Source: Nocardia flavorosea
Lineage (GTDB): Bacteria; Actinomycetota; Actinomycetes; Mycobacteriales; Mycobacteriaceae
Assembly (NCBI RefSeq): GCF_015477805.1
Contig: NZ_JADLQL010000002.1
Coordinates: forward strand, 62,001-126,000
Direction: 5' to 3'
DNA length: 64,000 bases
In this document: positions 55,558-64,000 of the stretch, one piece after another
Layout: every line of letters begins with the position of its first letter
Numbering within the stretch: the stretch's first letter is position 1
Notes under the pieces: model-generated
What the model saw: the letters and a program-made list of their open reading frames with translations, nothing else
Database searches by the model: none
What the model was told of the DNA's origin: nothing
Program-made: the position numbers and the translations under genes

Positions 55558-56601
55558 TCAGTACTGGAGCGAACCACCCCACTGGGTGTTGACACCAGCG
55601 ACGTTGATCGTCTGCTCCGGATAGTTACCCGGCGGCAGCAGCGGTGGAGGCGGCGGAAGCTCGGACGCGGCCTTCAAAGCGGCCGCGCCGCCCGGCTGCA
55701 TGGCGATCCAGTGCTCGACAGCCGCCTTGGCGTTGTTCACCGGGGTGGTGTCGATCGTGTGATCGAGCCGATTGTCGGGCAACCCGTTCCCACCGGTGAA
55801 GGTGGAGACATTGATGGTGTTCTCGTCGACGAACTCCACCGAGATACCGGCCTCGCCGGTACCCGTGGGGGTACGGAAACCGGCCGTGCCGACATACCCC
55901 GACTGGTTCGTGAAGTGATGCGTATTCGCGAAATGCCCGGGTGCCAGCGTCCCACCGTCGAGCGCGGCACCGACCTCCATATGCGGGCCCTGCATCTCCA
56001 CCACCGGCGCCACCGGAGCCGATTCCAGACGCGGCGCCTCCCACTGCGGGGCCTGCGGCTGAACCAAGGTCTCGGTGCCCGGATCGGCGGCCTGCGCGTC
56101 GCCCTCGGTCTCGGACTCGGGAGCGACCGGCCGATCGCCCGGCTGCCCCGGCGCCGCAGGCTGCTCGCCCTCGGGCTTGTTCGGCGCGATCGCCGGCTGC
56201 ACCGCCTCGTCCTGCCCCGGAACTGGCAGCGGCGCCACACGCGGTGCGGTGACACCCGGCTGAGTCGGGCCCGGGCGGGCCTGCTCGCCTTCATCACCCG
56301 GCTTCGGCGCCGTCACACCGGGCTGACTCGGAGTGGGGGTGCTACCCGGCTGCTCCGCGTTCCCGTCCTGACTCTGCTCGCCTTCGTTCTGCACACCCGG
56401 CTGGCTCGGCGTGGTCTCCGGCCCCTCCTGCTCCGGCGTGGCCCCCGGCTGCGCGGGTGCCGGAGTCGTCGGCGTGGTCGGCTGATCGCTCGGAACGGCC
56501 CCCGCCGGCGATGCGAAGATGGCCATGGCCGCGGCGGTCGCAAGCGGCAGCGAAGTGCTCGCCACCGCCCGAGTCGCCCGGCTCGGCTTACGATGTTTCA
56601 C
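55558..56601 (-). CDS. Secreted Pro/Gln-rich protein
   Basis: 347 residues from GTG 56601. Signal peptide: basic start (KHRKPSRATR), hydrophobic core (LATAAAMAIFASPAGA), likely cleavage after AGA near residue 37. Residues about 38-215 are low-complexity Pro/Gln/Glu with repeats of (P)SQPGV(TAP). Residues about 230-347 form a compact domain: MEVGAALDGGTLAPGHFANT, SGYVGTAGFRTPTGTGEAGI, WIAMQPGGAAALKAA, ending in SLQY. No family recognised; probably a cell-wall or exported protein acting with the following membrane protein. Confidence 0.7.
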   Translation of the reverse strand: MKHRKPSRATRAVASTSLPLATAAAMAIFASPAGAVPSDQPTTPTTPAPAQPGATPEQEGPETTPSQPGVQNEGEQSQDGNAEQPGSTPTPSQPGVTAPKPGDEGEQARPGPTQPGVTAPRVAPLPVPGQDEAVQPAIAPNKPEGEQPAAPGQPGDRPVAPESETEGDAQAADPGTETLVQPQAPQWEAPRLESAPVAPVVEMQGPHMEVGAALDGGTLAPGHFANTHHFTNQSGYVGTAGFRTPTGTGEAGISVEFVDENTINVSTFTGGNGLPDNRLDHTIDTTPVNNAKAAVEHWIAMQPGGAAALKAASELPPPPPLLPPGNYPEQTINVAGVNTQWGGSLQY

Positions 56602-57260
56602 TATTCGCCCAATCCCTTTCCCGGATGCGGCGGCACCTGTGCACCGCAACCAGTTCTGCCTCATCTGAGACACGACTCCAGCGGTGGCCCGGGTGGGCCG
56701 TTCGCTGTCGGAGTCCGAAAGGACGAACCCCCCGGCACCAAACTCCGCGACCGCCCGCCGATCGCAATCTCTGCCTCGAAAGTCAACCACACCCGAGCCC
56801 GTCCGGCAATCTGTGCTGTATCTTTTGGCGCCGCCTGCGGCGGCGCGGATTTCGGCCGCTGTGTTTATTCGGCGCCGCCTGCGGCGGCGCGGGTTTCGGC
56901 CCCCTGGGTCCCTGCTGTCCGAAACCTTTCAGGGCCTCGCTCGGCTCAGTTGGGCCGCTGGTTGCTTTGGGCTGTTGTGGGCCGGAATCTTTCGGGCCTT
57001 GTAATACTCGGTGCCACCGCTGGTTATGCCCGGTTTTCGTGGGGCAAAGCTTTCACGCCTCACCCAGCTCGGCGTGCCGCTGGCTGCGTTGATGTTGGTA
57101 GGGGGCCGAAAACGTTCGAGATCTCGCCGGATTCGGCCGTGCGGCTGGGGCAGCCGGTCGCAGCGCACCCGCTTGCGACAGCGCGCACCGGATCACCTAG
57201 TCATCGAATACCGGCATCGCGGCTATCCATGGACCGGCACCGGAGCGGAGCGACTACGTG
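56602..57260. other. Intergenic region carrying repeat element copy 2
   Basis: 659 bases between two minus-strand genes. Bases 56602-56820 contain nothing I recognise beyond the upstream region of the secreted-protein gene; the rest is the repeat element listed separately. Confidence 0.65.
56828..57150 (+). repeat. Intergenic repeat element, copy 2 (double hairpin head plus four units)
   Basis: Two head hairpins GCGCCGCC-TGC-GGCGGCGC (56828-56846 and 56872-56890) lie 44 bases apart; the second is followed by GGGTTTCGGCCCCCTGGGTC. Tandem units begin at 56921, 56985, 57046 and about 57108 (periods 64, 61, 62). Each opens with GAAACCTTTC-like sequence and carries CCGCTGGTT and GTGGGCCG-like blocks; the last unit is very degenerate. 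It is oriented opposite to both flanking genes. Confidence 0.8.
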
Positions 57261-58664
57261 TCAGCCCAAGTCGTCGTGACGCATGAGTTGGCGGGCCGCT
57301 TCCATCACCGAACCGGTGAGCGACGGGTACACCGAGAACGTCTGCGCCAGATCGTTGACCGTGAGGTTGTTCTGCACCGCGAGGGCGATCGGCAGGATCA
57401 ATTCCGAGGCGATTGGGGCAACCACGACACCGCCGATCACCACGCCGGTCGCCGGGCGGCAGAAGATCTTCACGAAACCGCGGCGCAACCCCGACATCTT
57501 GGCGCGCGGGTTGGTGTTCAGCGGCAGCATCACTGTGCGGGCAGGGACTTCACCGGTGTCGATCGCGGTCTGGCTCACACCGACCGTCGCGATCTCGGGC
57601 CGGGTGAACACCGCCGAGGCCACCGTTTTGAGGCGGATCGGGCTCACGCCCTCACCGAGCGCGTGGTACATCGCGATCCGGCCCTGCATGGCGGCCACCG
57701 AGGCCAGGGGCAGCAAACCGGTGCAGTCGCCGGCCGCGTAGATACCGGGAACGGGGGTGCGTGAAACCCGGTCGACCCGCAGATATCCGCCACGGTCGAG
57801 TTCTACGCCGGCTTCTTCCAACCCGAGGCCGGCGGTGTTCGGGGTGGAACCGACCGTCATGAGAGCATGCGAACCGGTAACCGTGCGGCCGTCGGACAGG
57901 GTCACCAGCACACCGTCGGCGGTGCGCTCCACCTTGTCGGCGCGGGCGTGCTTGACCAGTTCGACACCGCGCTCGGCGAAGGCGTCCTCGAGAACCAGTG
58001 CGGCATCGGCGTCTTCGCCCGGCAGCACTCGGTCCCGGCTGGAGACCAGGACCACACGAACACCCATTTCCGTATACGCGGAAACGAATTCCGCGCCGGT
58101 GACACCCGAACCGACCACCACCAGGCTTTCCGGCAGTTCGGCCAGGTCGTAGAGCTGACGCCAGTTCAGGATCCGCTCGCCGTCGGGCTCGGCCCCGGGC
58201 AGCACTCGCGGCGAAGCGCCCGTTGCGATCAGCACCACCTCGGCCTCTACGGTCTCCTCGGCGGCGTCCGGGCAGTTCACGACGACCCGGTGGGTTGCCC
58301 GGCCCGCCCCCGGACCGGCCAGCCGGCCCCAGCCGGGCAGCACCCGGACACCCGCGGCCTGCAGTTTGGACCGGATATCCGACGACTGCGCCAACGCCAG
58401 CGCCTTCACCCGCTCGTTGACCTCCGGCAAACGCACTTCGGCCTGGCTCGGATCCAGCGTTATCCCGAGGTTGCGGGCCCGCCGCAGATCGGTGCGAATA
58501 CCGGTGGACGCGATGAACGTCTTGGACGGGACACAGTCCCACAGCACACACGCCCCGCCGATACCGTCGGAATCGATCAATACGACCTGGGCACCGTGCT
58601 GGGCCGCGACCAGCGCCGCCTCGTAGCCCGCGGGTCCGCCACCGATGATTGCAATGCGGGTCAT
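57261..58664 (-). CDS. lpdA: NAD(P)H quinone reductase, lipoamide dehydrogenase-like
   Basis: 467 residues from ATG 58664 (AGGGGAAG upstream). Flavoprotein disulfide reductase fold: TRIAIIGGGPAGYEAALVAA, VVVGSGVTGAEFVSAYTEMG, IYAAGDCTGLLPLASVAAMQ. The redox site has both Cys (GGACVLWDCVPSKTF). The C-terminal H-P-T-x-S-E of true lipoamide dehydrogenases is replaced by VYPSLTGSVMEAAR, which lacks the catalytic His-Glu pair, as in M. tuberculosis LpdA (Rv3303c), a quinone reductase. Gene position also matches. Confidence 0.93.
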   Translation of the reverse strand: MTRIAIIGGGPAGYEAALVAAQHGAQVVLIDSDGIGGACVLWDCVPSKTFIASTGIRTDLRRARNLGITLDPSQAEVRLPEVNERVKALALAQSSDIRSKLQAAGVRVLPGWGRLAGPGAGRATHRVVVNCPDAAEETVEAEVVLIATGASPRVLPGAEPDGERILNWRQLYDLAELPESLVVVGSGVTGAEFVSAYTEMGVRVVLVSSRDRVLPGEDADAALVLEDAFAERGVELVKHARADKVERTADGVLVTLSDGRTVTGSHALMTVGSTPNTAGLGLEEAGVELDRGGYLRVDRVSRTPVPGIYAAGDCTGLLPLASVAAMQGRIAMYHALGEGVSPIRLKTVASAVFTRPEIATVGVSQTAIDTGEVPARTVMLPLNTNPRAKMSGLRRGFVKIFCRPATGVVIGGVVVAPIASELILPIALAVQNNLTVNDLAQTFSVYPSLTGSVMEAARQLMRHDDLG

Positions 58665-58875
58665 AACTTCCCCTGTCCTGATCACCCGCGCCCGGCGCGC
58701 GGCAGCGTCGCGGCCCTCACTCGCCGAGACAAGCCTAGTCGGTGCTGTTCAGCGAGGCCCATCGACAGTCCCGGCACGGCCGGACCCCGCCCGGGACCGC
58801 GCGCGAAGCGCACCCGGCAGCACCAATTACGACGCCCCGTACCGGTGCGAGCCCGGACACAACTAAGCTGCCGGT

Positions 58876-59355
58876 GTGCCGATCTACGCTGCCTACGGGT
58901 CCAATATGGATTCGACCCAGATGCTCGAGCGCTGCCCGCACTCTCCCATGTCCGGGACGGGCTGGCTGGAGGGCTGGCGCCTCACCTTCAGCGGGGACGA
59001 CATCGGCTGGGAAGGCCCACTGGCCACCGTCGTCGAGGAGCCGGGGTCCCGGGTCTTCGTGGTGCTCTACGACGTCTCCCCGGAAGACGAGCAGCGACTG
59101 GACCGGTGGGAGGGCTCCGATTTCGGGATCCACCGCAAGATCCGCCTGCGCGTGACGCCCAGCCCCGGGAGCGGAACCGACCCGATCCTGGCGTGGCTGT
59201 ATGTTCTCGACGCATACGAGGGTGGTCTACCGTCGGCCCGCTACCTGGGCGTTATGGCTGATGCCGCCGAAAAAGCCGGCGCCCCAGCGGACTACGTGCA
59301 CGCCCTACGCACCCGCAACAGCCGCAACGTCGGACCGGGCAACAACTTCAGTTGA
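58876..59355 (+). CDS. Gamma-glutamylcyclotransferase-fold protein
   Basis: 159 residues, the Rv3304 position. The N-terminus IYAAYGSNMDSTQMLERCP is the family substrate loop (Y-G-S-N), and FVVLYDVSPEDEQRLDRWEG contains the second core strand and helix with the conserved acidic residues. Members release 5-oxoproline from gamma-glutamyl compounds or have unknown substrates. A repeat element begins 6 bases after its stop. Confidence 0.9.
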   Translation: MPIYAAYGSNMDSTQMLERCPHSPMSGTGWLEGWRLTFSGDDIGWEGPLATVVEEPGSRVFVVLYDVSPEDEQRLDRWEGSDFGIHRKIRLRVTPSPGSGTDPILAWLYVLDAYEGGLPSARYLGVMADAAEKAGAPADYVHALRTRNSRNVGPGNNFS

Positions 59356-59360
59356 TTCTT

Positions 59361-59472
59361 GCGACGCCTGCGGCGGCGCGGGTTTCCGCCCCTTGGTCCC
59401 TGACCTTTCAGGGCCTCGCCGAACTCACCGCTGGTTACGTTCGGGTTTTCGTGGGCCGGAATCCCGCGGGAT
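59361..59472 (+). repeat. Intergenic repeat element, copy 3 (short form)
   Basis: A weak head hairpin (CGCC-TGC-GGCG in GCGACGCCTGCGGCGGCGCG) is followed by GGTTTCCGCCCCTTGGTCCC. One full unit starts at 59402, with CCTTTCAGGGCCTCGCC, CCGCTGGTTACGTT and TTTTCGTGGGCCGG; a partial second unit GAATCCCGCGGG ends the element. It lies between convergent genes. Confidence 0.75.
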
Positions 59473-59504
59473 CCACTGACCCGACGGTGATGAGTTTGCG
59501 CAGG

Positions 59505-60704
59505 TCAGATGCCGAGTTCTGCGCCGGCCTGGAGAACGAGGTTGGTGAACGTGCGGACTCCGATCGCGAGGGCGCGTTCGTCGATGTCGAAGGTGGACTG
59601 GTGGAGGTCCAGCTGGGGGCCCATACCGGACCAGACGCCGAGCCGGGCCATCGCACCGGGTACTTCTTCCAGGTACCAGGAGAAATCCTCGCCGCCGCCG
59701 GATTGCGGGGTGTCGGCGAGCGCTTCCGGGCCGATCTCGCGGACCGCGTCGCTGAGCATCCGGACCGACTGTTCGTCGTTCACGACCGGCGGTACACCGC
59801 GCCGGTAGTCGAGCTGGTAGCGCACGCCGGTGGGAGCGAGCAGGCCGTCGACTATTTCGCGCACCAGCGGCTCCAGCAGCGACCAAGTGGCGTGGTCGCC
59901 GGTGCGGACGGTGCCGGTGAGCATCCCCGTCTGCGGTATCGCGTTGGGGGCTTTGCCGGCGCTCACCGCACCCCAGACCATGACCGTGCTGGTGCGGGGG
60001 TCGATCCGCCGGCTGAGCAGGCCGGGCAGGCCGGTGATGACGGTGCCGATGGCGTAGACCAGGTCACTGGTCAGATGGGGCCGGGAAGTGTGCCCGCCGG
60101 GCGAGTCCAGAACCAGTTCCACGGTGTCGGCCGCGGAGGTGATGGCACCGACCCGGATACCCACGCGCCCCACCTCGAGCCGGGGATCGCAGTGCAGGGC
60201 GAAGATACGATCCACATCGGTGACGGCGCCTTCGGCGACCATGTCCAGGGCGCCGCCGGGCATCACTTCCTCGGCATGCTGGAAGATCAACCGGACCCCG
60301 ACCGGCAGGTCCGCGTCGGCCAGGGCCAGGGCGGTACCGAGCAGGATGGCGGTATGCGCATCGTGTCCGCAGGCATGGGAGACGCCGGGAACCGTGGAGG
60401 CGAAATCCCGGCCGGTGAACTCCTGCAGCGGTAGCGCGTCCATATCGGCGCGCAGAGCGATCCGGGGAGCGTCCTCCGGGCCGATATCGCAGATCAGGCC
60501 CGTCCCGCTGGGCAGCACCCGGAACGACAGGCCGGCCTTGGTCAGCCAGGTGCCGACGAATTCGGTGGTGGCGAACTCGGTGCGGGACAGCTCCGGGTTC
60601 GCGTGCAGATGCCGTCGCCACTGCACGAGATCGACCGTGTGCTCGGCCAGCCACGCCGTCACCGCGTCCTGTCCGTCGCGCACCGAACGGCCGGTTGTGC
60701 TCAC
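59505..60704 (-). CDS. amiA: M20-family amidohydrolase (AmiA/hippurate hydrolase type)
   Basis: 399 residues from GTG 60704 (AGGAGG 7 bases upstream decides it). Di-metal hydrolase of N-acyl amino acids: HLHANPELSRTEFATTEFV, SHACGHDAHTAILLG, FQHAEEVMPGGALDM, FALHCDPRLEVG, SPGGHTSRPH (dimerisation domain) and SGGGEDFSWYLEEVPG. Syntenic with M. tuberculosis amiA1; the amiB1 partner is absent and a crotonase gene follows instead. The substrate is unknown. Confidence 0.92.
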   Translation of the reverse strand: MSTTGRSVRDGQDAVTAWLAEHTVDLVQWRRHLHANPELSRTEFATTEFVGTWLTKAGLSFRVLPSGTGLICDIGPEDAPRIALRADMDALPLQEFTGRDFASTVPGVSHACGHDAHTAILLGTALALADADLPVGVRLIFQHAEEVMPGGALDMVAEGAVTDVDRIFALHCDPRLEVGRVGIRVGAITSAADTVELVLDSPGGHTSRPHLTSDLVYAIGTVITGLPGLLSRRIDPRTSTVMVWGAVSAGKAPNAIPQTGMLTGTVRTGDHATWSLLEPLVREIVDGLLAPTGVRYQLDYRRGVPPVVNDEQSVRMLSDAVREIGPEALADTPQSGGGEDFSWYLEEVPGAMARLGVWSGMGPQLDLHQSTFDIDERALAIGVRTFTNLVLQAGAELGI

Positions 60705-60934
60705 CGAATATCCTCCTGTCGTAGAACGAGCAGCTGCGAACCACTTCTCCCGTGCCGGGACCGGCCCGTAACACATATCGCCCGCGACCTGCGTCGCGGT
60801 ACACCGGCGGCGGTTCCACTCGTCCCCCCGGAGAACGGCCGTCACCTCCAGTTTCCCACCACGGCCGGATCCGCGCCCGGCGACGTCCCGGGTGTGACCA
60901 CCGGAACTATGACAACGAAACGGATACCCGAATG

Positions 60935-61639
60935 CTAACCCTTGGCGAATTCCAGGTTGTCCGGTGTGGTCGGGACCGCCAAAGCGGACAGTACCTCCGC
61001 ATGCAGGGCACGTTTGATCACCGGCAGGCTCGCGGTCCGGTTGGCCGCCAGGGCGGCGGCCCGGGTGATCGCGGCATTCCGCAGATCAGCGGCATCGGCG
61101 ATCTCGTCGGCGATCCCGGCGGCGAGCGCCTCCGGACCGCCGTACCGGTGGCCCGTGGTCATCGCGGTGAGGGCGACCTGGTTGGACAACCGGCCCGTGA
61201 CCAGCGCGTTCATCCCGATGGTGAACGGCATCCCGAGATGCACCTCGGGTAGGCACCAGAAACCGCGGTCGGCGCGCATGATCCGGAAATCGTGCGCGCT
61301 CGCCAGCATGGCACCGGCACCGAACGCATGCCCGTTCACCGCGGCCAGGGTGGGCAGCGGGAAGGCCAGGATCCGGCTGAACAAGCCGTGGACGCGATCG
61401 AGGTAGCCGTGCATGCGGTCGAGGTTGGCGAACAGCCAGTCGGTGTCGAGGCCGTTGCTGAAGAATTTACCGGTGGCCGTGGTGACCAGGGCGGCGGGTC
61501 CCGCACTCGCTTCCACGGTGTCCAGCAGGGCATGCGCCGCGTCGAGCCAGTCGTGGCTGAATCGGTTCTCGCTGTCGGTCTGGCCCTCGTTGCCCAGCGA
61601 CAATACGAAAACGTTGCCCTCGCGTTCCAGGTACGGCAT
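60935..61639 (-). CDS. Enoyl-CoA hydratase/isomerase (crotonase) family protein
   Basis: 234 residues from ATG 61639. Crotonase fold: ALVTTATGKFFSNGLDTDWL (oxyanion strand), LPTLAAVNGHAFGAGAMLAS (second oxyanion Gly), ADRGFWCLPEVHLGMPF with the possible catalytic Glu, and VALTAMTTGHRYGGPEALAA. It resembles peroxisomal-type 3,2-enoyl-CoA isomerases. It lies between amiA and punA; the divergent promoter to punA is 107 bases. Confidence 0.9.
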   Translation of the reverse strand: MPYLEREGNVFVLSLGNEGQTDSENRFSHDWLDAAHALLDTVEASAGPAALVTTATGKFFSNGLDTDWLFANLDRMHGYLDRVHGLFSRILAFPLPTLAAVNGHAFGAGAMLASAHDFRIMRADRGFWCLPEVHLGMPFTIGMNALVTGRLSNQVALTAMTTGHRYGGPEALAAGIADEIADAADLRNAAITRAAALAANRTASLPVIKRALHAEVLSALAVPTTPDNLEFAKG

Positions 61640-61746
61640 AGGTGCAGCGTATCGGCAGGACCACGGGATTCCCACAGCGGTCGGCTGCGGTCGCCATATC
61701 CGTATGACACCGGTACGGCGCGCCCGCAGGCCATACACTGACCGCC

Positions 61747-62526
61747 ATGCTCGCCGAAGAGGCTGCCCAGGAAATCGCCGCCCGGACCTCCGTGGCCCGG
61801 CACCGAGTCGCGATCGTGCTGGGGTCGGGGTGGCAGGACGCCGCCGCCGAACTCGGGACCCCGAACGCCGAAATCCCCATGCCGGACTTACCCGGGTTCG
61901 CTGCCCCCACCGCACAGGGTCATATCGGCCGGGTGCTGTCGGTCTCGGTCGGTGGCACCGATGCCCTCGTGCTCATGGGGCGCCAGCATCTCTACGAGGG
62001 GTACTCCCCCGCCGAAGTGGTGCATCCGGTGCGGGCCGCGGTGGCGGCGGGCGCGGAAACGGTGATCCTGACCAACGCCGCCGGTGGTATCGGGCCTGGC
62101 CTGCGGGTCGGTGACGCGGTACTGGTGCGAGATCACATCAACCTCACCGGTACGACCGCCCTGACCGGGCCCACATTCGTCGATATGGTCAACGCTTGGG
62201 ATCCCGAACTGCGTCACCTCGCCCGCCGGATCGACCCGGACCTCGCCGACGGCGTGTACGCCGGCCTCACCGGACCGCAGTACGAAACCCCCGCGGAAAT
62301 TCGCATGCTGGCCACCATCGGGGCCGACCTGGTGGGGATGTCCACGGTGCTCGAGGCCATCGCGGCGCGCGCACTGGGCGCCCGGCTGCTCGGGATCTCG
62401 CTGGTCACCAACCTGGCGGCCGGTGTCACCGGGGCTCCGCTGGCCCACGCCGAGGTGCTGGCCGAAGGACAGGCCGCCGCGCCCCGGCTGGGCAAACTGC
62501 TGCGTGGAATGCTGGAGCAGTTGTAG
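61747..62526 (+). CDS. punA: Purine nucleoside phosphorylase
   Basis: 259 residues, trimeric PNP family (named deoD in M. tuberculosis annotations). It splits inosine/guanosine with phosphate in purine salvage. Visible motifs: [73 protein letters not shown] and [20 protein letters not shown]. Its stop overlaps the first base of the pmmB GTG, so the two are translationally coupled. Confidence 0.95.
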   Translation: MLAEEAAQEIAARTSVARHRVAIVLGSGWQDAAAELGTPNAEIPMPDLPGFAAPTAQGHIGRVLSVSVGGTDALVLMGRQHLYEGYSPAEVVHPVRAAVAAGAETVILTNAAGGIGPGLRVGDAVLVRDHINLTGTTALTGPTFVDMVNAWDPELRHLARRIDPDLADGVYAGLTGPQYETPAEIRMLATIGADLVGMSTVLEAIAARALGARLLGISLVTNLAAGVTGAPLAHAEVLAEGQAAAPRLGKLLRGMLEQL

Positions 62527-64000
62527 TGCTGACCTTCGGCACCGCGGGGTTGCGGGGCCCGCTGGGGCCGGGCCCGGACCGGATGAACGAAACCACCGTC
62601 GCGCACGCGACCGCGGGCCTCGCGGCGTGGCTGCGGGACCGCTGTCTCGGCGGTGGGCAGGTGGTCGTCGGCCGCGACGCCCGGCACGGGTCGGCGGAGT
62701 TCGCGGAGGTCACCGCCGAGGTACTGGCTGCGGCCGGTTTCCCGGTGGTCCGGCTACCCGAACCGTGGCCCACCCCGGTGACCGCGTTCGCCGTCCGTGA
62801 GTTGGGCGCGGCGGCCGGCGTGCAGATCACCGCCTCGCACAATCCGCCCGCCGACAACGGCTACAAGGTGTACGTGGACGGGGGTGCGCAATTGCTCGCT
62901 CCGGCCGATACCGAGATCGAACAGCGGATCGCGGCGGTGACCGAACCGATCGCGCGTACCCCGGTGGACGTATCCGGCGTTGATCTCTTCTCCCGCTATC
63001 TGACGCGAATCGCCCAACTGCCGCAGCTCATCGGCGGGCCGGGGGAACGCGCGGGTATCCGGATCGCGTTCACACCGCTGCACGGGGTGGGCGGCGCCAC
63101 GGTAGCGCAGGCACTCACCGCCGCCGGGTTCACCGATATCCACGCGGTGGCCGAACAGTTCACTCCGGACCCGGATTTTCCGACGGTCGCGTTCCCGAAC
63201 CCCGAGGAACCCGGCGCCGCCGATCTGTTGTTGCGCCTGGCCGAGCGGGTGGACGCCGATCTGGCCATCGCCCTCGACCCCGACGCGGACCGTTGTGCGC
63301 TGGGCGTGCCCACCCCCGAGGGCTGGCGGATGCTGCGCGGCGACGAAACCGGTGTGCTGCTGGCCGACGCTGTACTGCGCACCGCCCCGCCCGATGCGCT
63401 GGTGGCGACCACAATCGTTTCGTCGCGGTTGCTCGCCCGGCTGGCCGCCGAACGCGGTGCCCGCTATGCCGAAACCCTCACCGGTTTCAAATGGCTCGCC
63501 CGCGCGGGCGAGGGCTTGGTGTACGCGTACGAGGAGGCGCTCGGTCACTGTGTGGACCCGGCGGCCGTACGCGACAAGGACGGTATCTCCGCCGCGGTAC
63601 TGGCCGCCGACCTGGTGGCGCGGCTACGCGCCGGCGGCCGCACGCTACTCGGCGAACTCGACGATTACGCACTCCGTTTCGGGGTGCACGCCGGCGAGCA
63701 GGTCTCGCTGCGCCTGCCGGATCAGCGGGCCGCGGCGGCGGTGGTGAACACCCTGCGTACGACACCACCGCGCGAACTCGCCGGTACCGCGGTCGATTAC
63801 ACCGATATGGCGGAGTTGCGCGGCCGGATGCGCACGGACGCCCTGCTGTTCACCGGTGACGGCCTGCGGCTGGTGGTGCGGCCCTCGGGCACCGAACCCA
63901 AGCTCAAATGCTATCTGGAGGTGGTGCAGCCGGTTTCCTGCCGGGACGATCTGCCTGTCGCGAGAAATACAGCACAGCAGCGTCTTTCGGCCGCTGCCGC
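62526..64000 (+). CDS. pmmB: Phosphomannomutase/phosphoglucomutase (3' end outside window)
   Basis: 491 codons visible from GTG 62526; the frame is open at base 64000, so the end lies outside. Alpha-D-phosphohexomutase family: LTFGTAGLRGPLGPG, active Ser in VQITASHNPPADNGYKVYVD, metal loop ALDPDADRCALGVP, sugar loop VYAYEEALGHCVDP, and the phosphate loop RPSGTEPKLK. It interconverts hexose 1- and 6-phosphates (or pentose phosphates linked to punA products). The punA-pmmB order matches M. tuberculosis Rv3307-Rv3308. Confidence 0.95.
   Translation, partial: MLTFGTAGLRGPLGPGPDRMNETTVAHATAGLAAWLRDRCLGGGQVVVGRDARHGSAEFAEVTAEVLAAAGFPVVRLPEPWPTPVTAFAVRELGAAAGVQITASHNPPADNGYKVYVDGGAQLLAPADTEIEQRIAAVTEPIARTPVDVSGVDLFSRYLTRIAQLPQLIGGPGERAGIRIAFTPLHGVGGATVAQALTAAGFTDIHAVAEQFTPDPDFPTVAFPNPEEPGAADLLLRLAERVDADLAIALDPDADRCALGVPTPEGWRMLRGDETGVLLADAVLRTAPPDALVATTIVSSRLLARLAAERGARYAETLTGFKWLARAGEGLVYAYEEALGHCVDPAAVRDKDGISAAVLAADLVARLRAGGRTLLGELDDYALRFGVHAGEQVSLRLPDQRAAAAVVNTLRTTPPRELAGTAVDYTDMAELRGRMRTDALLFTGDGLRLVVRPSGTEPKLKCYLEVVQPVSCRDDLPVARNTAQQRLSAAA

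Noticed and set aside
57261-58664. Annotation as a true lipoamide dehydrogenase
   Set aside because: The C-terminal catalytic His-Glu segment is replaced by VYPSLTG, as in quinone-reducing LpdA.

Overview
The window is GC-rich, tightly packed actinobacterial chromosome, most likely from Nocardia or a close mycolic-acid-containing relative. The evidence is an acyl-CoA carboxylase set of accA3/accD5/epsilon type, F420-type and mycothiol-type protein families, many GTG starts, and a gene order that, from memory, follows the Mycobacterium tuberculosis stretch fadE25-purE-purK-GtrA-PH-birA-accD5-accE5-maf-sseA-accA3-(lat/lrpA/pcd)-lhr-nei-glpD-lpdA-Rv3304-amiA1-deoD-pmmB. I see no rRNA, tRNA, CRISPR array, phage or insertion sequence.

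Bases 1-17000 are an accessory stretch: the end of a short-chain dehydrogenase, a hotdog thioesterase, an AraC regulator, an AAA+ ATPase, an F420-type reductase, the three-subunit proton-translocating transhydrogenase (pntAA-AB-B), a HIT protein, a DinB-like protein, a peptidase E homologue, a GtrA protein, a thioredoxin-reductase-like enzyme with a CPYC motif, a GlcD-type FAD oxidase, a small acetyltransferase, cutA, an HTH protein with an unidentified C-terminal domain, a coupled pair of unknown genes (the second a Cys-rich tandem duplication), and a VOC protein divergent from a TetR gene with two clear operator palindromes.

Bases 17000-34000 are the conserved core: fadE25 (preceded by two operator-like sites, a TetR gene and an unusual cytochrome P450), purE/purK, a GtrA gene, a two-component system, a PH-domain membrane protein, birA, then the carboxylase genes accD5, accE and accA3 with maf, a SufR-like regulator and sseA between them. 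BirA biotinylates the AccA3 subunit, which with AccD5 and AccE carboxylates propionyl/acetyl-CoA. The sseA product lacks its catalytic cysteine.

Bases 34000-43000 hold a patatin-like lipase, the lysine-catabolic module pcd-lrpA-lat with a strong palindrome upstream of lat, a gene-poor and apparently decaying stretch, a transmembrane Ser/Thr kinase, a frameshifted histidine phosphatase and an orphan VapB-like antitoxin. Bases 43000-49000 hold the helicase lhr and the glycosylase nei2.

Bases 49000-64000 hold a methyltransferase remnant, divergent glpD and glpK, a PLP aminotransferase, two lineage-specific envelope proteins, lpdA, a gamma-glutamylcyclotransferase-fold protein, an M20 amidohydrolase, a crotonase, purine nucleoside phosphorylase and pmmB, which runs off the right edge.

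The most unusual signal is a family of intergenic repeat elements at about 31650-31947 (minus orientation), 56828-57150 and 59361-59472. Each has a GC-rich hairpin head followed by one to four degenerate tandem units of about 62 bases.
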